From Mesorhizobium loti (lineage in GTDB: Bacteria > Pseudomonadota > Alphaproteobacteria > Rhizobiales > Rhizobiaceae), in contig NZ_PJRO01000006.1 in the NCBI RefSeq assembly GCF_002858745.1, forward strand, positions 248,001 through 312,000: a stretch of 64,000 nt of DNA, read 5' to 3'. The position numbers and the translations under genes are program-made. Below, piece after piece: positions 1 to 9,278 of this stretch. The notes under the pieces were generated by a model. That model had not been told where the DNA came from, made no database searches, and saw nothing but the letters and a program-made list of their open reading frames with translations. Position 1 is the first letter of the stretch. Each line of letters begins with the position of its first letter.

Positions 1-590
1 GTTGTGGACGGCATCACCGCGCGGGGTTGTAAGGCCGTTGCGATCCGCGCCGACATGTCGAAGCGCGTCGACATCCAACGTTTGTTCAACGAGGCGGAGA
101 CGGCTGTCGGGAGGCCGGATATCGTCGTTGCCAATGCTGCGACGGCGATCATCAAGTCGCTGGTCGACGCCACCGAGGACGATTACGACCGGGTCTTCGA
201 TACCAACCCAAGGGTGTCTTCTTCATCCTGCAGGAGGCCGCGAAACGCCTGCGCGACGGCGGACGCATCATCGTCACGTCGACCGGCGGCACAAAGATGT
301 TCTTTGGCCAGACCTCGCTCTATCTCGGCAGCAAGGGGGCAGTGGAACAATTTGTGCGGGTGCTGTCGCGGGAACTGGGGCCACGCAACATCACGGTAAA
401 CGCCGTCTCGCCGGGCTTTACGGACACTGAGCTCTTGCCGGATCGGGATCGTGCCGTTGCGGCAGGTATGTCGGCCTTCGATCGCATAGGCAGCCCGCAG
501 GAAGTTGCCGAAGTCCCCGCATTTCTGGCCAGCGACGCGGCGCGCTGGGTGACCGGCCAGAATGTCGGCGCGGGCGGTGGCGTTTTCTGA
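1..590 (+). pseudogene. SDR family oxidoreductase, 5'-partial and frameshifted
   Basis: This is a short-chain dehydrogenase/reductase, an NAD(P)-dependent Rossmann enzyme of unknown substrate. The window starts inside the gene, so the glycine-rich cofactor loop is missing. The first segment (frame of base 1) carries an NNAG-like VANAAT stretch and then loses family similarity near base 210. Reading continues one frame over: the second segment has the catalytic YLGSK (YxxxK), the NITVNAVSPGFTDTEL segment and a normal SDR C-terminus ending at 590. Moving between the two frames needs exactly one missing base near 205-215, just after the codons for FDTN. The gene is therefore disrupted, or the base call is wrong. 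The family is certain; the specific function is not. Confidence 0.8.
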
Positions 591-638
591 TCCCTGCATC
601 TCCAACAATCCAACGGCGATTTCGAAACGGGGAAGACG

Positions 639-1181
639 ATGAAAGCTTTGACGCGCCTTGCTCTTTACGCTGCCGTAGCAGTTGCTCCCGATATGGGTGG
701 CCGCGCTGCAGCAACCGAGCTCTCGAACGCAGAACTGCAAAGGCTTGTCGACGAACGTACCTTGATACGCATTGTCGACCAGATCGACCGCGCCGTCGAT
801 GCGCAGGATTGGAAGCGGGCGCGTGGTTATTTTGCCGATCGCGTGCGGGTCGACTTCAGCTCGCTCAGCGGCCAGCCAGAAACCACGATCCCGGCTGATG
901 ATCTGATCGCCGGCTGGGCCGGGAATCTGAAAGGCGGCAAGACCAGCCTGCATCTGCGCACCAACCATGATGTCGCCATCGATGGCGACCGCGCGATGGT
1001 GAAGTCGAATGGCTACGCCTGGAACCGCATGGAAGGCAATGGTGAGCCGCTGTGGGAAGTGTGGGGCACATATACCGCAGAGATGGTGCGTGGCAACGGA
1101 GGCTGGGAGGTCGACGTCTTCGCTTTCCACAAGACCCATGAGCGCGGCAATGAATGGGTGAAGATTACGCCAGGTTATTGA
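639..1181 (+). CDS. Secreted NTF2-like (SnoaL-type) protein
   Basis: A 180-residue protein with an N-terminal hydrophobic segment ending in a GRAAA stretch, which looks like a signal peptide, so it is probably periplasmic. The remainder has the pattern of an NTF2-like/SnoaL cone-shaped fold: an opening helix (LVDERTLIRIVDQIDRAVDA), then a DWKRARGYFADRVRVDF strand-turn and a C-terminal sheet (WEVWGTYTAEMVR, WEVDVFAF). Such proteins can be isomerases, hydratases or simple ligand binders, and no catalytic residues can be assigned here. It starts 48 bases after the broken SDR gene and is followed by an aldo/keto reductase in the same direction, suggesting a small catabolic or redox group. Family call fair, function unknown. 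Confidence 0.7.
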   Translation: MKALTRLALYAAVAVAPDMGGRAAATELSNAELQRLVDERTLIRIVDQIDRAVDAQDWKRARGYFADRVRVDFSSLSGQPETTIPADDLIAGWAGNLKGGKTSLHLRTNHDVAIDGDRAMVKSNGYAWNRMEGNGEPLWEVWGTYTAEMVRGNGGWEVDVFAFHKTHERGNEWVKITPGY

Positions 1182-1235
1182 GCCTGCTGTTCATTTCCCC
1201 AAAACAGGACGGCCTGCGGACTTCAGGAGACTGCC

Positions 1236-2345
1236 ATGACCATGACCTACTACACGCTCGGCAACAGCGGCCTGCGCGTCAGCCGTCTGGCGCTTGGCAC
1301 CATGACCTTTGGCACCGAATGGGGATGGGGGGCCGACAAGGCTACGGCACGCGCAATGGTCGACGCCTATATTGAGGCTGGCGGTAATTTCCTCGACACC
1401 GCTGATCTTTACACCAGCGGGACTGCCGAAACCTGGCTCGGCGAATTCATCGCCGAGCGCAGCTTGCGCGATCGGGTGGTGATTGCCAGCAAATTCACGC
1501 TCAATATGGATCCCGGTAACCCGAACGGCGGCGGCAATGGCCGCAAGAACATCATGCGTGCGGTTGAAGCCTCGCTCAAACGGCTGGGAACCGGTTATCT
1601 CGACCTCTATCTGCTGCACGTCTGGGATCAGCTGACGCCGGTTGAGGAGGTGATGCGCACGCTGGACGATCTGGTGCGCTCGGGCAAGGTCCGACATGTC
1701 GGCCTTTCCGATGTGCCGGCCTGGTATGCCAGCCGCGCGCAGGTGATCGCGGAGTTTCGCGGCTATGAACCGATTTCGACGCTCCAGTTGGAGTATTCGC
1801 TGGTCGAGCGCAATATCGAGCATGAATTCATACCCTTCGGCATCCGCCACGGTGCTGGCGTCACGGTATGGGGACCGCTCGGCAACGGCTTGCTCAGCGG
1901 CAAATACCGCCCCAATGCGGAGGGCGGCGAGGGCCGGCTCGAGGTGATGCGCGGCACCAATCATCCGACCTTCCAGAAGTTCAGCGAACGCAATTGGACA
2001 ATTGTCGCTGAACTGGAAAAAGTTGCCGTCGCCATCGGTCGCAGCATGGCGCAAGTGGCGTTGAACTGGACGGCAACCCAGCCCGGTATCGCCTCGGTGA
2101 TCCTGGGTGCCACCAAACTGGAGCAGATCAAGGACAATCTCGGGGCGCTGGATTTTGCCATTCCGGACGAATTGCGCGCTCGCCTGGATGCAGTCAGCCG
2201 TCCAGCTGTGCCGTTCCCGTATTCTTATTTCGGGCCGGAAATCCAGACGCGGGTAACCGGAGGGCTGGCGACCGGCGACAAGCCGGCCGGCTACACGCGG
2301 TCGGTACTGGTCGAGGGCGATCCGGTGAATGTCGCCGGCAAGTAA
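1236..2345 (+). CDS. Aldo/keto reductase
   Basis: A 369-residue NADPH-dependent aldo/keto reductase of the TIM-barrel superfamily, which reduces aldehydes or ketones in the cytoplasm. Visible landmarks are GTMTFG near the N-terminus, the catalytic region DTADLYTSG (Asp and Tyr), the lysine strand VVIASKF, the histidine strand YLDLYLLHVWD, KVRHVGLSD, and a C-terminal cofactor loop (VILGATKLEQIKDN). Length and motif order fit the AKR11/13-like bacterial group (YajO/YghZ type). The start follows a CAGGAG Shine-Dalgarno a few bases upstream (ttcaggagactgcc). It sits downstream of the SDR and NTF2-like genes and may share their transcript. The substrate cannot be told from the sequence. Confidence 0.9.
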   Translation: MTMTYYTLGNSGLRVSRLALGTMTFGTEWGWGADKATARAMVDAYIEAGGNFLDTADLYTSGTAETWLGEFIAERSLRDRVVIASKFTLNMDPGNPNGGGNGRKNIMRAVEASLKRLGTGYLDLYLLHVWDQLTPVEEVMRTLDDLVRSGKVRHVGLSDVPAWYASRAQVIAEFRGYEPISTLQLEYSLVERNIEHEFIPFGIRHGAGVTVWGPLGNGLLSGKYRPNAEGGEGRLEVMRGTNHPTFQKFSERNWTIVAELEKVAVAIGRSMAQVALNWTATQPGIASVILGATKLEQIKDNLGALDFAIPDELRARLDAVSRPAVPFPYSYFGPEIQTRVTGGLATGDKPAGYTRSVLVEGDPVNVAGK

Positions 2346-2382
2346 TCGCGCTTGCTGCTCGATACGGACTTTGGATTAGGAC

Positions 2383-2412
2383 AAGGGCGCGGCGTGACAT
2401 GGCCGCGCCCTT
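2383..2412 (+). terminator. GC-rich hairpin between aldo/keto reductase and pyrH
   Basis: A perfect 11-base inverted repeat (aagggcgcggc and its complement) encloses an 8-base loop, starting 37 bases after the aldo/keto reductase stop and 90 bases before pyrH. No T-run follows, so it could be a weak intrinsic terminator or a structured pyrH leader. It marks the border between the accessory genes and the core pyrH cluster. Confidence 0.5.
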
Positions 2413-2501
2413 CGTGTATCGGGGGCAGCACATCGCCAATCTGTACGGGACAGCGCCGGCTTCGCCCAGGACCATCCCGCGACACGACCTCAGGGGACCC
2501 A

Positions 2502-3224
2502 ATGACAACCAAACCGCTCTACCGACGTGTCCTGTTGAAAGCGTCGGGCGAGGCGCTGATGGGCGAGCAGCATTTCGGCATCGACGTTTCGGTGGTTGAC
2601 CGCATCGCGTCCGATATTGCCGAGGCGAGGGCGCTCGGTGTCGAAGTCGGCGTGGTCATCGGCGGCGGTAACATCTTCCGCGGCGTGGCTGTCGCATCCA
2701 AGGGCGGTGACCGGGTGACCGGCGACCACATGGGAATGCTTGCCACGATCATCAATTCGCTCGCGTTGCGGACCTCGCTCAACAAGATCGGCGTCGATGC
2801 GGTGGTGCTTTCGGCAATCGCCATGCCGGAACTTTGCGAGAGCTTCTCGCAACGTCAGGCAACCGCCTACATGAATCAGGGCAAGGTGGTGATTTTTGCC
2901 GGTGGCACCGGCAATCCGTTCTTCACCACCGATTCGGCAGCGGCCCTACGCGCGGCCGAAATCGGCGCGGATGCGTTGTTCAAGGGCACACAGGTGGACG
3001 GTGTCTACTCCGCCGACCCCAAGAAGGACCCGGCTGCAACCCGTTTCGACCGCATCACCCACGCCGAAGTCATCAATAAGGGCCTTTCCATCATGGATAC
3101 GGCCGCAATTGCGCTTGCGCGAGAAAATAACATTCCGATAATCGTCTATTCGATCCACGAAAAGGGCGGTTTCGGCGAGATATTGAAGGGCGGCGGCCAT
3201 TGCACGGTGGTAGCCGACAATTGA
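2502..3224 (+). CDS. pyrH: UMP kinase
   Basis: Cytoplasmic uridylate kinase, phosphorylating UMP to UDP in pyrimidine nucleotide synthesis. The 240-residue protein belongs to the amino acid kinase fold and shows the N-terminal LLKASGEAL phosphate loop (Lys13), GGGNIFRG at 54-61, the GNPFFTTDSAAALRA region and DPKKDP from residue 172. Length is normal for bacterial PyrH. The frame is open upstream, but the ATG at 2502 is chosen because an AGGGGA Shine-Dalgarno lies 5-6 bases ahead and the N-terminus then matches the family. frr follows 55 bases later. In many alphaproteobacteria rpsB-tsf precede pyrH; here an aldo/keto reductase does. Confidence 0.97.
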   Translation: MTTKPLYRRVLLKASGEALMGEQHFGIDVSVVDRIASDIAEARALGVEVGVVIGGGNIFRGVAVASKGGDRVTGDHMGMLATIINSLALRTSLNKIGVDAVVLSAIAMPELCESFSQRQATAYMNQGKVVIFAGGTGNPFFTTDSAAALRAAEIGADALFKGTQVDGVYSADPKKDPAATRFDRITHAEVINKGLSIMDTAAIALARENNIPIIVYSIHEKGGFGEILKGGGHCTVVADN

Positions 3225-3279
3225 AAACAGGGCCCAGCCCTGATGCAAGTGGCCCGGACAGCGGGCCGGGGAGACGACA

Positions 3280-3834
3280 ATGAGTGGCGATTACAACGAT
3301 CTGAAGCGGCGCATGGATGGGGCAATCGCCGCCTTCAAGCAGGACCTTGCTTCGTTGCGCACGGGGCGCGCGTCCTCCAATCTGCTCGATGCCGTGCACG
3401 TCCAGGCCTATGGCTCGGCGATGCCCATCAATCAGGTCGCAACTGTTTCGGTGCCTGAGCCGCGCATGATCTCGGTGTCCGTGTGGGACAAATCGATGGT
3501 AGGCGCTGTCGACCGCGCCATCCGCGAAGCCAATCTTGGTTTCAATCCGATCGTCGATGGCACCAATTTGCGCATTCCGCTGCCCGAGCTCAATGAACAG
3601 CGCCGCAAGGAATTGGTCAAGATTTCGCATGGCTACGCCGAAAACGCCCGCGTTGCTGCTCGGCACGTGCGCCGCGACGGCATGGATTATCTGAAGAAGG
3701 CGGAAAAGGACGGCGATATCAGCGAGGATGATCATCGCAAGGAGTCCGACCGCGTGCAGAAGCTGACCGACGAGACGATCACCGCCATTGATCGGATGCT
3801 TTCCGAAAAGGAAGCAGAGATCATGCAGGTTTAG
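3280..3834 (+). CDS. frr: Ribosome recycling factor
   Basis: Ribosome recycling factor, which with EF-G and IF3 splits the post-termination ribosome. The 184-residue protein shows the family order: N-terminal helix with [12 protein letters not shown], the small domain ([23 protein letters not shown]), [26 protein letters not shown], and a C-terminal helical bundle ending KEAEIMQV. Length is typical. A GGGGAG Shine-Dalgarno lies just ahead of the ATG. It forms the usual pyrH-frr-uppS-cdsA group, with uppS starting 31 bases downstream. Confidence 0.97.
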   Translation: MSGDYNDLKRRMDGAIAAFKQDLASLRTGRASSNLLDAVHVQAYGSAMPINQVATVSVPEPRMISVSVWDKSMVGAVDRAIREANLGFNPIVDGTNLRIPLPELNEQRRKELVKISHGYAENARVAARHVRRDGMDYLKKAEKDGDISEDDHRKESDRVQKLTDETITAIDRMLSEKEAEIMQV

Positions 3835-3865
3835 GCTCGGCCACAGCCGACGCGAAAGCAGAACC

Positions 3866-4585
3866 ATGGCAACGCCCGCGCATGTCGCAATCATCATGGA
3901 TGGGAATGGACGCTGGGCCAAGGCGCGCGGTCTTCCGCGCGTCGCCGGTCATCGTGCCGGCGTGGAGGCCGTGCGTCGCACTGTGAAGGCGGCTCCCGAT
4001 CTCGGTATTTCGTATATTACCCTTTATGCCTTCTCTTCCGAGAACTGGTCGCGGCCAAAATCCGAGGTTTCGGATCTGATGGGGCTGCTGAAACTGTTCA
4101 TCCGCCGGGATCTCGCGGAGCTGCATCAGAATGGCGTCCGGGTCAGGATCGTTGGCGATCGTGCCAGCCTGCAACCAGACATCCGCAATCTGCTCCTGGA
4201 GGCGGAGACGCTCACCGCGGGCAATTCGAAGCTGACGCTGCTGATTGCTTTCAATTACGGCAGCCGCGACGAGATCGTGCGTACGGCGCGCAAATTGGCG
4301 GCGGCCGCTGTGCGTGGCGAGATCGCGCCTGAGGAGATCGACGCCGATAGTTTTGCTGCACATCTGGATACGGCAGACATACCTGATCCGGAATTGCTCA
4401 TCCGCACCAGTGGTGAAATGCGGCTCTCAAACTTCCTGCTGTGGCAGGCCGCTTACAGCGAGCTTGTTTTCCTCCCCTGCTACTGGCCGGATTTCAGTCG
4501 TGAACATCTGGCCGATGCCATTCGCGACTTCGGCGGACGCGAGCGCCGCTTCGGTGGTCTTGCTGCGCAAGACGTCGCCTCATGA
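3866..4585 (+). CDS. uppS: (2Z,6E)-farnesyl diphosphate-dependent undecaprenyl diphosphate synthase
   Basis: Cis-prenyltransferase making undecaprenyl diphosphate, the lipid carrier for peptidoglycan and O-antigen. The 239-residue protein has the catalytic [10 protein letters not shown] (Asp12), [11 protein letters not shown] near residue 50, and the substrate-binding RTSGE at 180-184 followed by [14 protein letters not shown]. The open frame extends upstream, but the ATG at 3866 gives the conserved N-terminus. Its last codon overlaps the start of cdsA by 4 bases (ATGA), so the two are translationally coupled. Confidence 0.96.
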   Translation: MATPAHVAIIMDGNGRWAKARGLPRVAGHRAGVEAVRRTVKAAPDLGISYITLYAFSSENWSRPKSEVSDLMGLLKLFIRRDLAELHQNGVRVRIVGDRASLQPDIRNLLLEAETLTAGNSKLTLLIAFNYGSRDEIVRTARKLAAAAVRGEIAPEEIDADSFAAHLDTADIPDPELLIRTSGEMRLSNFLLWQAAYSELVFLPCYWPDFSREHLADAIRDFGGRERRFGGLAAQDVAS

Positions 4586-5409
4586 GTGCTGGGTTCAGCA
4601 ATCTCCAAATTCGGGTCATTTCCGCGGTCGTTCTCGGCGTTGCCGTTCTGTCGTTGACCTGGTTCGGTGCCTTGCCGTTCCGGCTTCTTGCAGCATTGAT
4701 CGCCGGTGCGATTTTTTATGAATGGAGTCGGATGGCTCGCGACAGTGGCGCAAGCCATCTCGGCGTTCTTCCGCAAGTTTTGATGCTGGTCTTTATCGGC
4801 GTGCTTGTTGCAGGGTTGTCGGCTTTGACGACGGCCGCCGTCCTGGCGTTGTCGGTCGCCATCGTTGCTATCGGCGTCGCGATGCGCGGAGCGGGACAAT
4901 GGGATGCCGCGGGTCTCGCCTATGCCGGCCTTTCCGGTTTTGCGCTGGCGTTCCTGCGCGATGCCGACAGGTCGGGCCTCGCCGCCATGCTTTTCCTGTT
5001 CGCGGTGGTCTGGGCAACCGACATCTTTGCCTATTTCGTCGGAAAAGCTATCGGCGGGCCAAAGCTCGCGCCGGCGATTTCGCCCGGCAAGACGCGCAGC
5101 GGTGCGTTGGGCGGTGCCGTTTTCGGTATTGCCGCGGGGGGGCTGGTCGTGACCGTGCTCGGCCTGCCCAACCTTGCTCTGCTCGCATTCGTTGCGCTGG
5201 TGCTGTCAATTGTCGCACAGGCAGGTGATCTGTTCGAATCCTGGGTCAAACGCCGGCATGGAGCCAAGGATTCCAGCGCGATCATTCCGGGACATGGCGG
5301 TGTCATGGATCGGGTCGACGGGCTTGTGGCGGCAGCCGCGGCCCTGTACCTGATTGGTTGGATGACCGGGTCGGCCGATCATCCGGCGCAGGGGCTGTTT
5401 CCGGTCTGA
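4582..5409 (+). CDS. cdsA: Phosphatidate cytidylyltransferase
   Basis: Integral membrane enzyme converting phosphatidic acid and CTP to CDP-diacylglycerol, the branch point of phospholipid synthesis. The 275-residue protein has about six to eight hydrophobic segments and the C-terminal CDP-alcohol signature ([18 protein letters not shown] from about residue 214, then [12 protein letters not shown]). It overlaps uppS by four bases. In many proteobacteria dxr follows; here the next gene is rseP after 95 bases, which contain only a short hairpin around 5423-5440 (ccgtgg with its complement). Confidence 0.95.
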   Translation: MSAGFSNLQIRVISAVVLGVAVLSLTWFGALPFRLLAALIAGAIFYEWSRMARDSGASHLGVLPQVLMLVFIGVLVAGLSALTTAAVLALSVAIVAIGVAMRGAGQWDAAGLAYAGLSGFALAFLRDADRSGLAAMLFLFAVVWATDIFAYFVGKAIGGPKLAPAISPGKTRSGALGGAVFGIAAGGLVVTVLGLPNLALLAFVALVLSIVAQAGDLFESWVKRRHGAKDSSAIIPGHGGVMDRVDGLVAAAAALYLIGWMTGSADHPAQGLFPV

Positions 5410-5504
5410 AATTCGACGTGCACCGTGGTGGGTGCCACGGATTTGCCTGGATTGATGTCACATTTGCTGTGCGAAACCATAGGCCGGGACATTGAGGACG
5501 TGAA

Positions 5505-6647
5505 TTGAACGAAATTCTTCCCGCGCTGTTGAGTACCCAGGGTTTCGTGCTCGGCACGCTGGTGCCCTTCCTGTTTGTATTGACCGTTGTCGTGTTCGTG
5601 CATGAGATGGGCCACTATCTTGTCGGCCGTTGGTGCGGCATCGGCGTGCGCGCGTTTTCTATCGGTTTCGGTCCGGAACTGATCGGTTTCACTGACCGTG
5701 GCGGCACCCGCTGGAAACTCTGCGCCATCCCACTCGGTGGCTATGTGAAGTTTGTCGGCGACATGAGCGTCACTTCGAGCCAACCCGGCGAAGAGGAACT
5801 CGAGAAGCTCAGCGACAGTGAACGAAAGGTTGCCTTCCACACCCAGCCAGTCTGGAAACGCGCGGCCACCGTGTTTGCCGGTCCGCTATTCAATTTCCTT
5901 TTGACCATTGCGATTTTTGCCGTGCTGTTCATGACTTTCGGCCGTTCGGTGCTGGAGCCAGCTGTGGCAGAAGTTCGCCCCGGCAGTCCTGCCGCAGAGG
6001 CTGGTATTCTGCCGGGCGACCGTTTCGTCAGCATCGACGGTGCGAAAGTCGAGAGTTTTGCCGATGTTCAGCGTCTCGTCTCGGGCCGGGCAGGTGATGC
6101 GATCACCTTCGTCATGCTGCGCGACGGCAAGGACATCAGCGTAGTGGCCACGCCGCAACTGTTCGAGCAGGAAGATGCGCTTGGCAACAAGGTCAAGATC
6201 GCGGTGATCGGCGTGACCACCAACAAAGAGGTGGGCCAGCCCAGGCATGTCACCTATTCGCCTGGTGGCGCACTCGTAGCCGCAGTGGAGGCGACGGGCC
6301 AGATCATCGAGCGCACCGGCCTCTTCATGAAGCGTTTCGCGGTTGGGCGTGAGGACAAATGCCAGTTGGGTGGGCCTGTGAAAATCGCCGGCATGGCCGG
6401 TCAGGCTGCCAAACTCGGTTTTGAGTGGCTAGTGCAACTTGCCGCATTGCTGTCTGTCGGGATAGGGATACTCAATCTTCTGCCGATTCCGCCACTGGAC
6501 GGCGGCCATCTTCTCTTCTACGGGATCGAGGCTGTCATCCGGCGGCCGGTATCGGAGCGGATGATGGAGGCGGTTTATAGGACGGGAATGATTCTCGTTT
6601 TGGGATTCATGGGTTTCGTGTTCTGGAACGATTTGTTTGGATGCTGA
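5505..6647 (+). CDS. rseP: RIP metalloprotease RseP (site-2 protease)
   Basis: Inner-membrane zinc protease that cuts transmembrane segments, classically of anti-sigma factors, in envelope stress signalling. The 380-residue protein shows the zinc motif HEMGH at 33-37 in the first membrane helix, a single PDZ domain at about 154-215 (GSPAAEAGILPGDRFVSIDG), and the third zinc ligand region NLLPIPPLDGG near 323-333. The start is a TTG at 5505 with GAGGA six bases upstream; the N-terminus then reads straight into the first hydrophobic helix. E. coli RseP has two PDZ domains; one is visible here. bamA follows after 220 bases. Confidence 0.95.
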   Translation: MNEILPALLSTQGFVLGTLVPFLFVLTVVVFVHEMGHYLVGRWCGIGVRAFSIGFGPELIGFTDRGGTRWKLCAIPLGGYVKFVGDMSVTSSQPGEEELEKLSDSERKVAFHTQPVWKRAATVFAGPLFNFLLTIAIFAVLFMTFGRSVLEPAVAEVRPGSPAAEAGILPGDRFVSIDGAKVESFADVQRLVSGRAGDAITFVMLRDGKDISVVATPQLFEQEDALGNKVKIAVIGVTTNKEVGQPRHVTYSPGGALVAAVEATGQIIERTGLFMKRFAVGREDKCQLGGPVKIAGMAGQAAKLGFEWLVQLAALLSVGIGILNLLPIPPLDGGHLLFYGIEAVIRRPVSERMMEAVYRTGMILVLGFMGFVFWNDLFGC

Positions 6648-6867
6648 AATCATGAAGGAATTCGGTTCGTGGGGCGGCTTTGTTGAGGCGCCGTTTACCA
6701 TGAGCGGGGATATGAGTGACGCGAAAGCCACGCTGGGAACGTAAGTAAATACAAATTAACCAGAAGCCTTGCGTGTAGGGAAAATCCGGTTAATACGGTA
6801 CGGGAAAATGACCGCGACGTCCGGTTTTCTCGCCGTGGGGACTACGAGAAAAAGGTTTTATAGCCCG

Positions 6868-9261
6868 ATGAAGGCAGCATCCAAGTTTCTGAGCGCCGCG
6901 TCCGCGGCGGCTTTATCAGCCGCCCTGGTTGTTCCAGGTTCGCTCGCTGTTCAGTTTGTATCGGTGTCTGCTGCCCATGCGGCCGTGGTGAGCCGTATCG
7001 ATGTGAACGGCAACACGCGCGTCGATGCCGAGACCATCCGCAACTACGTCAAGATCAAGCCCGGCAAGGCGTTCTCGAACGCTGACATCGATGAAGCCGT
7101 GAAGGCGCTGTTCGGAACAGGCCTGTTCTCGGATGTCCGCATCAATCAGTCCGGCTCGGCTCTGGTCATCAGTGTGTCGGAATACCAGGTCGTCAATCAG
7201 GTCATCTTCCAAGGCAACAAGAAGATCAAAGACGCCCAGCTTTCGATGGCGGTGCAGCTGAAGCCGCGCTCGTCCTATTCGCAAGCTGCCGTTGACGCCG
7301 ACATCGAGGCGATCAAGGAAGCCTATCGTCGTATTGGTCGCGACGATGCAGCGGTTACCAGTCAGATCATGGATCTGGGCGAGAACCGCGTGAATGTCGT
7401 CTATAATGTCAACGAAGGCGAACGCACCAAGATCGTCGCCATTAATTTCGTGGGCAACAAGGCTTTCGGCAGCCGTCGCCTGAGCGACGTCATCGGTACG
7501 AAGAAGTCGAGCTGGTTGTCGTTCATTCTGCGCGACGACGTGTTCGATCCGGACAAGTTGAAGGCCGACGAAGAGCTGCTGCGTCGTTTCTACTTCAACC
7601 GCGGTTATGCCGACTTCCAGGTCGTGTCCGCCACAGGTGAACTCGACAGCACCAACAACCAGTACAACGTCACGATCACGGTGGACGAGGGAGAGCGCTA
7701 CGATTTCGGCGACATCAGCGTCGATAGCTCGATCCCGGAAATTGACGCGCAGGCGCTGCAGTCCGTGGTCCAGACCTCGAAGGGCGATACCTACAACGCC
7801 AAGAAGGTTGAAGATTCGATCATCGCGCTGACCGAGAGGGTCGCGGGCCAGGGTTATGCCTTCGCCCAGGTGACGCCGCGCGGTGACCGTAATTTCGAAA
7901 ACAAGACCATCTCCGTAACTTATACGATCGACCAGGGCGCCAAAGCCTATATCGAGCGTATCGAAATCCGCGGCAACGTCCGCACGCGTGACTACGTGAT
8001 TCGTCGCGAGTTCGACCTCAGCGAAGGTGATGCCTTCAATCAGGTGCTGGTGCAGCGTGCGAAGAAGCGTCTCGAAGCGCTTGATTATTTTGAGAAGGTC
8101 GACATCTCGACCCAGCCTGGTGCTGAGCCCGATCAGGTTGTGCTGGTCGTTGACCTCGTCGAGAAGTCGACCGGTGATTTCTCGGTTGGCGCCGGTTACT
8201 CGACCGGTGGCGAAACGCCTGGCCCGTCGGTCATGGGTTCGATCACCGAGCGTAACTTCCTTGGCCGCGGCCAATTCATCAAGCTGTCCGCCGGCGGTGG
8301 CAGAAAGTCGCGCGACTACAGCGTTTCTTTCACCGAACCGTATTTCCTCGGCCGCCGTATCGCGGCTGGCTTCGACATCTACCGCTCGACACGCGAATAC
8401 GATGCGTACGACTCGGAAACGACCGGCGCGACGATCCGCTTTGGCCTGCCGATCACGCAGAACCTGACGACGCAGCTCGCCTACAACATCTCGCAAGAGA
8501 AGTATAAGTACGACAAGGGTTGCTACGATGCCGCCGGCGTCTTCAATCCGCTGCTCTGTAACGTCTCGCAGGCCATCCAGAACGCGATCACCGATCCGGT
8601 AACGGGTAACCTTCGCGGAGCGTGGATCAAGTCCTCGGTCAGCGGCTCGCTGGTTTACAACACCATCGACGACATGAAGAACCCGCACTATGGCATCTAT
8701 GCCAATGGCGGTGTTGAAGTGGCTGGTCTTGGTGGTGACGCCAAGTTCGTCAAGCTGACGGCGCGGGCCTCGGTCTATCAGACGCTGTCAGAAGAGCTGG
8801 ATATCGTCGGTCTGGTGTCGGGCGGTGCCGGTCACATCATGGGCTATGGCGACAAGGACCTCCGCGTATTCGACCTGTTCCAGAACAACGATCGCATGAT
8901 CCGCGGTTTCGAGTTCAATGGTATCGGTCCGGCTGCGGCGCGGCCTGGTGGCGGCTATGACCATCTGGGCGGAACGACCTACTTCAATGCGTCGGCCGAA
9001 GCCCAGTTCCCGCTACCGCTGGTTCCGGAAAGCCTTGGCCTGCGCGGCGCCGTCTTCGCAGATGCCGCAACGCTTTATGGCAACGACGTTTCTGGCGTCG
9101 ACGGAACGACGACCGGTATGAAGCTGCGGGCCTCGGCGGGTATTGGTCTGATGTGGGCGTCGCCATTCGGTCCTCTGCGTATCGACTATGCGATCCCGTT
9201 GAAGAAGGAAGCCACGGACGACGTCCAGGAGTTCAACTTCGGCATATCGACCCGATTCTGA
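6868..9261 (+). CDS. bamA: Outer membrane protein assembly factor BamA
   Basis: Core of the BAM complex that inserts beta-barrel proteins in the outer membrane. From the ATG at 6868 the protein is 797 residues with a signal peptide ending at AHA (about residue 38). Five POTRA repeats follow (starts such as VSRIDVNGNTRVD, VIFQGNKKI, IVAINFVGNKAF, YDFGDISVD, IERIEIRGNVRTRDYV), then a C-terminal barrel with the conserved loop RGF at 679-681 and a terminal aromatic residue (STRF). In-frame starts at 6769 (TTG) and 6808 would add residues that do not look like a signal sequence. It lies between rseP and lpxD as in most proteobacteria. Confidence 0.96.
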   Translation: MKAASKFLSAASAAALSAALVVPGSLAVQFVSVSAAHAAVVSRIDVNGNTRVDAETIRNYVKIKPGKAFSNADIDEAVKALFGTGLFSDVRINQSGSALVISVSEYQVVNQVIFQGNKKIKDAQLSMAVQLKPRSSYSQAAVDADIEAIKEAYRRIGRDDAAVTSQIMDLGENRVNVVYNVNEGERTKIVAINFVGNKAFGSRRLSDVIGTKKSSWLSFILRDDVFDPDKLKADEELLRRFYFNRGYADFQVVSATGELDSTNNQYNVTITVDEGERYDFGDISVDSSIPEIDAQALQSVVQTSKGDTYNAKKVEDSIIALTERVAGQGYAFAQVTPRGDRNFENKTISVTYTIDQGAKAYIERIEIRGNVRTRDYVIRREFDLSEGDAFNQVLVQRAKKRLEALDYFEKVDISTQPGAEPDQVVLVVDLVEKSTGDFSVGAGYSTGGETPGPSVMGSITERNFLGRGQFIKLSAGGGRKSRDYSVSFTEPYFLGRRIAAGFDIYRSTREYDAYDSETTGATIRFGLPITQNLTTQLAYNISQEKYKYDKGCYDAAGVFNPLLCNVSQAIQNAITDPVTGNLRGAWIKSSVSGSLVYNTIDDMKNPHYGIYANGGVEVAGLGGDAKFVKLTARASVYQTLSEELDIVGLVSGGAGHIMGYGDKDLRVFDLFQNNDRMIRGFEFNGIGPAAARPGGGYDHLGGTTYFNASAEAQFPLPLVPESLGLRGAVFADAATLYGNDVSGVDGTTTGMKLRASAGIGLMWASPFGPLRIDYAIPLKKEATDDVQEFNFGISTRF

Positions 9262-9278
9262 TTTGCGAACCGTGGTGG

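Noticed and set aside
6916..8688. A 590-codon minus-strand open frame inside bamA
   Set aside because: Shadow of the bamA coding frame; composition is unlike a real protein and there is no ribosome binding site or neighbour support.
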